Assembly (NCBI GenBank): GCA_963811825.1
Contig: CAWESS010000041.1
Span: 1-64,000, forward strand
Source of the DNA: Fodinibacter sp963811825
GTDB lineage: Bacteria > Actinomycetota > Actinomycetes > Actinomycetales > Dermatophilaceae
Reading direction: 5' to 3'
DNA: 64,000 nucleotides
Both the position numbers and the translations under genes were made by a program. The stretch's first letter is position 1. Every line of letters starts with the position of its first letter. Shown here one piece after another: positions 36,908 through 43,092 of the stretch. The notes beneath the pieces are model-generated. The model saw only the letters and a program-made list of their open reading frames with translations, ran no database searches and was not told the DNA's origin.

Positions 36908-38496
36908 CAGGTGGTACCTCGGTCGTGGGCGGACGCGCGCATCAGCCAGATCGTCGGGAGAACGGCCAGGACGACGAGTGCCAGGCCGTAGGGGGCTGCT
37001 GCCCCGTAGGCTCCCACACCGGTCTGGGTCCACAGGCTGGTGGCCAGGGTGTCGGTGCCCGTGGGCCGCAGCAGCAGCGTGGCCGGGAGCTCCTTCATGC
37101 AGGTGAGGAGGACGAGGGCGGCACCCGCACTGATGCCGGGGGCGGCCAGTGGCAGGGTCACCCTGCGCAGGACGTCACCCGGGGTCGCCCCCAGGGAACG
37201 AGCGACCTCCTCGCCGCGCACCGAGCTCTGGGCCACGGAACTGCGCACGGATCCCACCGCGGTGGGCAGGAAGAGCACGACGTAGGCGAGGACGAGCAGC
37301 GGTGCCTCCTGGTAGGCCCACGGCACCAACCGGACCCCGAGGAAGACGAGCGCCAGGGCGACGACGATGCCGGGCAGCGCGTGACCGGCATACGTGACCT
37401 GCTCGACGATCGTCGTGAAGCGACCGCGGTGGCGTGCTGCGAGGATGCCGACGGGCACGGCGCCGACCGTGCAGGCCACCGCCCCGAGCAGCGAGAGCCA
37501 CGCCGTGGCCGCGACGCTCGCACCCAGACGGCCGGTGTCCAGACCCGCCGAGAGCCCGGTGCTGAACCAGTACAGCAGCGACACGATCGGAAAGGCCAGC
37601 GCGAGGGCCAGGACGACCCCGGCCGCGCCCGTCATCGGGTAGCGAAGCGGCCCCAGTCGCACGGGGTCGGCCGAGCGCGCGACGCCGCCACCGACGCGGG
37701 CCACGTCCCGGCGCCGAACCCGGGACTCGCCCACGCTGATCGCGACCGTGAGCGCCACGAGCAGCAGCGACAGCACCGCTGCCGTGGAGCGGTCGAAGCT
37801 CGAGCGGTAGGCGCTGTAGATGACGTTGGTGAACACGTCGTAGCGCAGGATGGACACCGCGCCGAAGTCGCTGAGCGTGTAGAGCGCGACGAGCAGCCCA
37901 CCGGCGGCCGCGGCCGGGCGCACCTGGCGCAGGGTCACCTCACGGAAGGTCTGCCACGGGGTGCGGCCCAGGCTGCGCGCGACCTCCTCGAGGCCGGGGT
38001 CGGCGCGGCGCAGCGCCGCGAACACCGGCAGGTAGACATAGGGGTAGCAGCACAGGGTGAGCACGAGCACGGCGCCCACCAACCCCGCGATCTCCGGCAC
38101 CACCGAGATCCATGCGAAGGCCGCGACATAGCTGGGGATCGCGAGCGGCAGGGGCGCCAGCGTGGCGATGACACGGCGACCGGGCACGTCCGTGCGCGTC
38201 GCCATGAAGGCCAGGCCGACCCCGATGACGACGCTGAAGGTCGTGACGAGCCCGACGAGCAGCAGGCTGCGGCCGACGAGCTCGACGGTGCGCTCCCGGG
38301 CCAGGACGTCGACGATCCGGGCGAGACCGGCATCCGCGGCACGGATGAGGAGGTACCCGATCGGGAGCAGCGCGATGAACGAGACGATGACCGCCGGCAC
38401 CGAGAGGAACAGCGGCGGGGCCGGGTCGCGACGACGCGCCGAGGCCCGGTCCGCCGGAGTGGCGGACCGGACCTCGGGCGGCGTCAGCGTGCTCAG
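36907..38496 (-). CDS. iron(III) ABC transporter permease (FbpB-like, double-size)
   Basis: A 529-residue inner-membrane permease with two fused halves of about six helices each. Each half has the EAA loop that contacts the ATPase (LEEVARSLGRTPWQTFREVTL and GEEVARSLGATPGDVLRRVTL), the FbpB/SfuB architecture. No ATG, GTG or TTG exists in frame near the stop of the binding-protein gene; a CTG at 38,496 forms a CTGA overlap with that stop. The next conventional start is GTG 38,400, which removes 32 residues ahead of helix 1 and is the conservative alternative. Uptake of ferric iron follows from context and family. Confidence 0.9.
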   Translation of the reverse strand: MSTLTPPEVRSATPADRASARRRDPAPPLFLSVPAVIVSFIALLPIGYLLIRAADAGLARIVDVLARERTVELVGRSLLLVGLVTTFSVVIGVGLAFMATRTDVPGRRVIATLAPLPLAIPSYVAAFAWISVVPEIAGLVGAVLVLTLCCYPYVYLPVFAALRRADPGLEEVARSLGRTPWQTFREVTLRQVRPAAAAGGLLVALYTLSDFGAVSILRYDVFTNVIYSAYRSSFDRSTAAVLSLLLVALTVAISVGESRVRRRDVARVGGGVARSADPVRLGPLRYPMTGAAGVVLALALAFPIVSLLYWFSTGLSAGLDTGRLGASVAATAWLSLLGAVACTVGAVPVGILAARHRGRFTTIVEQVTYAGHALPGIVVALALVFLGVRLVPWAYQEAPLLVLAYVVLFLPTAVGSVRSSVAQSSVRGEEVARSLGATPGDVLRRVTLPLAAPGISAGAALVLLTCMKELPATLLLRPTGTDTLATSLWTQTGVGAYGAAAPYGLALVVLAVLPTIWLMRASAHDRGTT

Positions 38497-39533
38497 GTCA
38501 GACCGACCTCGTCGAGCAGGGCCAGCGTCTGCTCGAGCGAGTCGAGCGAGTTGAGGTCGAGGCTCAGCCCTTCGAGCTCGTCGAGGGGCACGAGGTCGTG
38601 CTTCGTGGAGGTGATCCCGGGCACGACCGGGTACTCGGCGGTCTCGTCGGCGAAGTACTGCTGCCCCTCGGGGGACAGGAGGAAGTCGATGGCCTTGTTC
38701 GCCGCGTCGGACTGGGCGCTGCCGGCGAGCACGCCGGCGCCCGCGACGTTGATGAGCGCACCGGGGTCGTCGGAGTCGAGGAAGTGGATCTTCGCGTTGA
38801 CGGCATCCGCGCCCTTCTCGGCGACGCGCTCGTACCAGTAGTAGTGGTTGACCAGGCCCAGCGCGACCTGCCCGGAGTCGACCGCGTCGAGCACGAGGAT
38901 GTTGTTGTCGTAGGCCTTGGGCTCGTTGGCCTTGAAGTCCTCGAGCCACTTCTTGGCCCCCTCCTCACCCTTGCTGACCCGCAGGGCGGTGACGAAGGAC
39001 TGGAAGGACGCGTTGGTCGGGGCGAAGCCGACCTTGCCCTTGTACTTCGGGTCGAGCACGGCGTCGACGGTGGTCATCTCGGTGACCTCGGGTGCCTGCG
39101 CCGGGTCGTAGGCGATGACCCGGGCGCGGGCCGAGGTGCCGACCCAGTTGCCCTCGGGGTCGGCAAAACCTTCCTGGACCTTCGCCGTCGTCGCGTCGGG
39201 GAGGGCCTGCAGGCGGCCTGCCTTGGCGAGCGCGCCGAGCGCCCCGGCATCCTGGCTGAAGAACAGGTCGGCCTTGGTGCCCTCACCCTCCTCGAGCAGC
39301 TGGGCGGCCATCTCGCTGGACCCGCCGTAGCGCACCTGGACGTCGATGCCGGTGGCGTCCTCGAGCTTCTCGAGGAGCGGGCCGACGAGGGTCTCGTTGC
39401 GGCCGGAGTAGATGACGAGGGAGTCGTCGGACAGCGGCTCCTCGCCCTCCTCGCTCGAGTCCTGGCCGCAGGCGGCCATCGTGAGCGCGAGCAGGGCGGC
39501 GGCACTCAGCGCGAGTGCGCGTCGGACGAACAT
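38493..39533 (-). CDS. iron(III) ABC transporter substrate-binding lipoprotein (FbpA-like)
   Basis: A 346-residue extracytoplasmic binding protein anchored by lipid. Signal sequence MFVRRALALSAAALLALTMAAC with lipobox LTMAAC; the mature protein begins CGQDSSEEGEEPLSDDSLVIYSGRNE (shown only to mark the motif SLVIYSGRNE). Iron-ligand tyrosines fit the HYYWYERVA segment of the FbpA family. ATG follows GAGGAG with an eight-base gap. The upstream 19-bp IdeR/DtxR-type box makes iron-repressed expression likely. First gene of binding protein-permease-ATPase. Confidence 0.94.
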   Translation of the reverse strand: MFVRRALALSAAALLALTMAACGQDSSEEGEEPLSDDSLVIYSGRNETLVGPLLEKLEDATGIDVQVRYGGSSEMAAQLLEEGEGTKADLFFSQDAGALGALAKAGRLQALPDATTAKVQEGFADPEGNWVGTSARARVIAYDPAQAPEVTEMTTVDAVLDPKYKGKVGFAPTNASFQSFVTALRVSKGEEGAKKWLEDFKANEPKAYDNNILVLDAVDSGQVALGLVNHYYWYERVAEKGADAVNAKIHFLDSDDPGALINVAGAGVLAGSAQSDAANKAIDFLLSPEGQQYFADETAEYPVVPGITSTKHDLVPLDELEGLSLDLNSLDSLEQTLALLDEVGLT

Positions 39534-39576
39534 GGGTGTGCTCCTCGAGAACGGGGCCAGGACTGACCCCACGGTA

Positions 39577-39595
39577 TGAGGTAAGGCTTACCTGT
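39577..39595. promoter_or_regulatory. IdeR/DtxR-type iron box
   Basis: TGAGGTAAGGCTTACCTGT holds a nearly perfect palindrome (AGGTAAG-G-CTTACCT) and matches the actinobacterial iron box TTAGGTTAGGCTAACCTAA at most positions. It lies 43 bases upstream of the iron-binding lipoprotein ATG, so it likely overlaps that promoter. It is also 38 bases upstream of the divergent PemK-type gene. Confidence 0.9.
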
Positions 39596-39633
39596 GCCAA
39601 ACCGGGTCCGGCGTGCGGCCCTAGGCTCCTGCC

Positions 39634-40194
39634 GTGGCCACTCCCCCCAACAGTTCCCGGACACTGCTGCGCAGCGCCACCGAGTCCGTGCTGCGATGGC
39701 TCACCCGACGGTCGACGGTCATCGGGGTCAGCCCCGGCTCCGTCCACGCCCGGCACGGTGCCGTCCCCACGTGGTGGGTCGACAGCCGGCGCGGCGTCCT
39801 ACCCCGGTGACTACACCGGGCCGTTGCGTCCGGAGTACGCGCCGAAGCCCGACGGACGACCCGACCCCGGCGAGATCGTCTGGACCTGGGTCCCGTTCGA
39901 GGAGGACCACTCGCGGGGCAAGGACCGCCCCGTGCTGCTGGTGGGGCGCGACGGGCAGTGGCTGCTGGGGCTGCAGCTGACGAGCAAGGACCACGACGCA
40001 CCCCGGGTCGGCGGTCCGACCCCCGGTGGGTCGACATCGGCACCGGCGCCTGGGACCGCCAGGGGCGGCCGAGCGAGGTGCGCATCGACCGGGTCGTGCG
40101 GATCAGCCCGGATGCCGTCCGCCGCGAGGGTGCGGTGCTCTCACCCGACCGGTTCGAGGACGTCGCCCGGGCCGTGGCCCAGCGCCGACGCTGA
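39634..40194 (+). pseudogene. PemK/MazF-family toxin-like protein, two frameshifts as read
   Basis: The N-terminus (VATPPNSSRTLLRSATESVL, then TWWVD) is in one frame. The core GEIVWTWVPFEEDHSRGKDRPVLLVGRDGQWLLGLQLTSKDHD (key piece GKDRPVLLVGR) is in the second, and the end VDIGTGAWDRQGRPSEVRIDR ... GAVLSPDRFEDVARAV is in the third. Shifts fall near 39,785-39,795 and 40,005-40,025. Joined length is about 186 residues. The core matches the PemK/MazF mRNA interferase fold as found in stand-alone actinobacterial proteins; no antitoxin gene adjoins. TAGGCT at 39,622-39,627, six bases before the GTG, indicates leaderless transcription. Confidence 0.8.
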
Positions 40195-40291
40195 CGGCTC
40201 CTGGACGCCATCCCGTGACGGGGTTTCTCCGCCGGATCACGATGTCCGCCGTCACAGTGACGCGGAATCTTCCACGGCCACTCCGTCACAC

Positions 40292-40331
40292 CGACGGGGC
40301 CCGTCACCGAGATCGGTGACGGGCCCCGTCG
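40292..40331. terminator. strong bidirectional hairpin terminator
   Basis: CGACGGGGCCCGTCACC (40,292-40,308) is perfectly complementary to 40,315-40,331, a 17-bp GC-rich stem with a GAGATC loop. It sits between the convergent PemK-type and rpsT genes, 16 bases past the rpsT stop. There is no U-tract, as usual for actinobacterial terminators. Confidence 0.85.
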
Positions 40332-40347
40332 AGGTCAGGCGCGCCGC

Positions 40348-40608
40348 TCAGAGGCTGGCGGCCTTCTTGGCCATCGCGGACTTCTTGTTCGCGGCCTGGT
40401 TCTTGTGGATGACGCCCTTGCTCGCGGCCTTGTCGAGCTTGACCGAGGCGACCTTGAGGGCCTCCTTGGCAGCGTCGACGTCGCCGGAGTCCGCGGCCTC
40501 GCGGAACTTGCGGATCGCCGTCTTGAACTCGGACTTGACTGCCTTGTTGCGCTCGGTCGCCGCGCGGTTGGTCTTGATGCGCTTGAGCTGGGACTTGATG
40601 TTTGCCAC
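40348..40608 (-). CDS. rpsT: 30S ribosomal protein S20
   Basis: An 86-residue basic primary-binding protein of the 16S rRNA 5' domain. VANIKSQLKRIKTNRAATER is the standard S20 start and HKNQAANKKSAMAKKAASL the standard end. The start is GTG. It is divergent in function but syntenic with holA, which lies upstream on the same strand, as in many Actinobacteria. A 230-base gap before it probably carries its promoter, but I could not fix the boxes. Confidence 0.98.
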   Translation of the reverse strand: MANIKSQLKRIKTNRAATERNKAVKSEFKTAIRKFREAADSGDVDAAKEALKVASVKLDKAASKGVIHKNQAANKKSAMAKKAASL

Positions 40609-40838
40609 TGGTGTCGTCTGTGCTTTCTCTGGGGTCGGTATGCCGTTAGAGGGCGGCAGTCGCGCGCCGGGACCGGGCGTGGGGATACCCGTGGTTGACG
40701 TGCGCTGGGTGGTGCTCTCGTGCGCGCACGACCTCAAGCGCGCACGCAAGGACCAAAGTTACCAGTGGGAGCGCCGGTGAACCAAAACGTCGGATGCCGT
40801 GCGGGCACCGCGCGCGGTCGCCGCGCCCCGGCATCCGG
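40609..40838. other. intergenic region between holA and rpsT with an inverted GGATGCC pair
   Basis: No gene is seen. CGGATGCCG at about 40,791-40,799 and CGGCATCCG at about 40,829-40,837 are exact inverted copies 29 bases apart, just past the holA stop, so a hairpin ending holA is plausible. The remainder should contain the rpsT promoter and leader, where S20 autoregulation could act, but no boxes are clear. Confidence 0.5.
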
Positions 40839-41828
40839 TCAGGTCTGGTTGCGGGAGTGCTGGCCGGTGATCGTCAGCACGACCCGCTCCACCGCGTAGA
40901 CCGGGTCGCGGCCTCCGCCCTTGACCTCGAAGTCGGCGGCGGCGATGGCCTGCACGCACACGGCCAGGCCCTCGGCCGTCCAGCCTCCGAGCGCGCGGCG
41001 GGCCTTGTCGACCTGCCAGGGGGCCAGCCCGACGTCCCGGGCCACGTCGGCGGAGCGGCCGCGGCCCGCCGAGCCGACCTTGATGAGCTGACGCACCTGC
41101 TGGGCGAGGACCGCGACGATGGGCACGGGGTCGACCCCGACGGCGATGGCGTGGCGCAGCAGTCGCAACGCCTCACCGGTGTCGCCGAGCATCGCGGCAT
41201 CGGCCACCCGGAAGCCGGTCGCCTCGACCTTGCCCCCGTGGTAGGTCATGACGACCTTCTCGTCGATGACGCCGGTCGTGTCGTCGACGAGCTGCTGGCA
41301 GGCGGCTGCGAGCTCGCGCAGGTCCTTGCCGACGGCCTCGACGAGCGCGTGCACCGCCTCGCCGGTCGCCTTGCGGCGAGCCCGCCGGAACTCGTGGGCG
41401 GCGAACTCGGCCTTGTCACGGTCGGACTTGATGGCCGGGGCGTCGATGACCCGGGCGCCGGAGCCCTTGAGGGTGTCGAGCACCTTCTTGCCCCGCGAGC
41501 CGCCCTTGTGGGTCACGACGAGGGTGAGGTCGGGCTCCGGCTCGCCCGCCAGGGCCGACAGCAGGTCGACCTGGAGGTCGTCGGCTGCCTCGTCGAGGTC
41601 GTGGACGACGATGCACTTGGCCCCACCGAACAGCGACGGGCTCGCGTGCAGGGTGAGCTCGCCGGGGGTGTAGGCCGCGGCATGGAGCCGGATCGTCTCG
41701 AGGTCGGGGGCGGTGACCTTGAGGTCGTCGATGGTCTGGGCGAGCCCACGCTCCGCGAGCACCTGCTCGGGCCCGGCGATGAGGACGTACGGGGGCACCC
41801 GGTGGTGCACCGCGACCTCATCCGACAT
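40839..41828 (-). CDS. holA: DNA polymerase III subunit delta
   Basis: A 329-residue clamp-loader subunit that opens the beta clamp. Typical pieces are YVLIAGPEQVLAERGLAQTI (degenerate P-loop region), HASPSLFGGAKCIVVHD, LTLVVTHKGGSRGKKVL, ATGFRVADAAMLGDTGEALRLL and the collar domain with PIVAVLAQQVRQLIKV. Length is usual for Actinobacteria. The ATG at 41,828 is chosen over an upstream one because CAGAGT lies seven bases before it, in the leaderless pattern. Confidence 0.95.
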   Translation of the reverse strand: MSDEVAVHHRVPPYVLIAGPEQVLAERGLAQTIDDLKVTAPDLETIRLHAAAYTPGELTLHASPSLFGGAKCIVVHDLDEAADDLQVDLLSALAGEPEPDLTLVVTHKGGSRGKKVLDTLKGSGARVIDAPAIKSDRDKAEFAAHEFRRARRKATGEAVHALVEAVGKDLRELAAACQQLVDDTTGVIDEKVVMTYHGGKVEATGFRVADAAMLGDTGEALRLLRHAIAVGVDPVPIVAVLAQQVRQLIKVGSAGRGRSADVARDVGLAPWQVDKARRALGGWTAEGLAVCVQAIAAADFEVKGGGRDPVYAVERVVLTITGQHSRNQT

Positions 41829-41880
41829 GGCCGTCACTCTGCCACGCGTCGGCGACAGCCGGATCACCCCAGCCGCCGTG

Positions 41881-41944
41881 AGTCGAGTGAGCGGAACACG
41901 CCGATGTGCGTCGATCGCGAATGGCGTGTTGCGCTCACTCGACT
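41881..41944. repeat. long imperfect inverted repeat in a divergent promoter region
   Basis: AGTCGAGTGAGCG (41,881-41,893) and AACACGCC (41,895-41,902) pair with GGCGTGTT (41,923-41,930) and CGCTCACTCGACT (41,932-41,944): 21 paired bases with one mismatch and a loop of about 20. The right arm covers a plausible -35 (TCGACT 41,939-41,944), 17 bases from TAGCGT (41,962-41,967) in front of the secreted-protein gene. Confidence 0.8.
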
Positions 41945-41967
41945 GCGCAGCGGACGGGCACTAGCGT
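41939..41967 (+). promoter_or_regulatory. candidate promoter of the first secreted-protein gene
   Basis: TCGACT at 41,939-41,944 and TAGCGT at 41,962-41,967 are separated by 17 bases. TAGCGT recurs as a -10 in this window. The gene starts about 32 bases after the expected transcription start and has its own Shine-Dalgarno GGGAGGG. The -35 lies inside the inverted repeat arm. Confidence 0.5.
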
Positions 41968-42005
41968 GAACCCACCGCGGGGCCGGTGCTACGGGAGGGA
42001 AAACC

Positions 42006-42437
42006 ATGTCCACTGCACGTCGCCGACTCACCTCACTCGCCGGGGTCGGAGGCCTCGTGGCCGCCGCCGCCGTGTTCGCCGCCCCGGCCCAGGCCGGCGG
42101 ATGGACCCAGGTCGCTCGCGCCGACCACGGCTACGTCTTCGCCTGCAAGACGGCGGTCAACTCCGCCTACGGGCCGCTCTGGCGCGTCACGACCTTCATG
42201 TCGAACTACTACAGCGACCACGGCCACACCGGCGGTGTGACGGTGCGTCGCTACGACCCGTACAGCGGCCCCGTCATCCACCGCTGGAACGTCACCCTCG
42301 GCCCGGGCCAGACCTCCGGCTACGGCACCGTGTACCTCTCGCGACTGCTGCCCGACTCCCTCGCCGCGGGTGCCGGGGAGCTCAACGGCGAGGGGGCCGG
42401 AGGCGACGTCTCGATGAGCTCGGTGGCCTACTGCTGA
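42006..42437 (+). CDS. secreted protein of unknown function, paralogue 1
   Basis: A 143-residue protein. MSTARRRLTSLAGVGGLVAA leads a Sec signal peptide with a probable AQA cleavage site near residue 30. The mature part, about 110 residues, is rich in Tyr, Gly, Ser and Thr and has two cysteines, one near its start (VFACKTAV) and one at the very C-terminus (SVAYC), likely a disulfide that closes the fold. It aligns with the next gene (WNVTLGPG against WHVVLSPG; GAGELNGEGA against GAGTLTGDAG). GGGAGGG lies six bases before the ATG. I recognise no family. Confidence 0.8.
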   Translation: MSTARRRLTSLAGVGGLVAAAAVFAAPAQAGGWTQVARADHGYVFACKTAVNSAYGPLWRVTTFMSNYYSDHGHTGGVTVRRYDPYSGPVIHRWNVTLGPGQTSGYGTVYLSRLLPDSLAAGAGELNGEGAGGDVSMSSVAYC

Positions 42438-42511
42438 ACCTCTCGCCTGCATCCGGCTCGCACGGACCGCAGCAGTTTCGGCGGGCACCCGGGAGGTGGC
42501 CCCGCGTAAAC

Positions 42512-42553
42512 TTCCGCGGTTTTCGCACACCTGTCATTCCGCGGTTTTCGCAC
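42512..42553. repeat. direct repeat of 17 bp in front of secreted paralogue 2
   Basis: TTCCGCGGTTTTCGCAC occurs exactly at 42,512-42,528 and 42,537-42,553, with eight bases between (25-bp period, not whole helical turns but close to 2.4). Each unit has CCGCGG and a T-run unusual for this GC content. It lies about 90 bases upstream of the second secreted-protein ATG, so it may be a paired regulator site. Confidence 0.7.
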
Positions 42554-42641
42554 CCCCTTCCACACGTCTGACAGTCGCGGCCGCTGTTACGTTCGCGGCG
42601 GTCACATCCGTGGCCAGCCACTTCCACTCGGGGGTTCCACC

Positions 42642-43064
42642 ATGCCGCTTCGCCCTGTCCTCGCCATCTCCGCCACCATCGCCCTCGGCGCAGCCACGCT
42701 GATCAGCGCCACACCCGCGCTCGCCGCACCGACCGTCTCCACCATCGCCGGCGTCGAGATCACCGTGTGCAAGGTGGTCACCAACGAGCGCAAGGGCGCG
42801 GCCACGATCTTCCTCGACGTCCTCAACACCAGTGCGGCGACGGCCACCGACGACGGCACGCGCCGAGCCAACGCGACCGTGGGTCGGACCAAGCGCAACG
42901 GCTCGATGCGCACCGTGAGCCAGTGGCACGTCGTCCTGTCGCCGGGTGCGGCCGCCAGCGGTTCCGTCACGGCACAGACCGGCGACGAGATCGCCATCGG
43001 CGCCGGCACCCTGACCGGCGACGCCGGCGCCGTCTACGACCTGTCCGAGCTGCCCACCTGCTGA
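42642..43064 (+). CDS. secreted protein of unknown function, paralogue 2
   Basis: A 140-residue protein with signal peptide MPLRPVLAISATIALGAATL ending near ALA at residue 28. The mature domain begins close to a cysteine (ITVCKVVTN) and ends with a cysteine (LSELPTC), as in paralogue 1. Between them are QWHVVLSPGAAASGSVTAQ and a Gly/Thr/Ala-rich beta-like pattern. It shares fold-level similarity and cysteine spacing (about 95-100 residues) with paralogue 1, implying an old tandem duplication. Function is unknown; a small disulfide-closed beta domain is the best description. Confidence 0.78.
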   Translation: MPLRPVLAISATIALGAATLISATPALAAPTVSTIAGVEITVCKVVTNERKGAATIFLDVLNTSAATATDDGTRRANATVGRTKRNGSMRTVSQWHVVLSPGAAASGSVTAQTGDEIAIGAGTLTGDAGAVYDLSELPTC

Positions 43065-43092
43065 CCGGACGGCACCGCGGTGCCCTCACGCC

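Noticed and set aside
36925..38841. 638-codon frame opposite the iron permease
   Set aside because: Antisense shadow; the leftward frame has membrane helices and EAA loops.
39634..40194. A complete toxin-antitoxin operon
   Set aside because: Only the PemK/MazF-like part is present; both neighbours are unrelated genes on the other strand.
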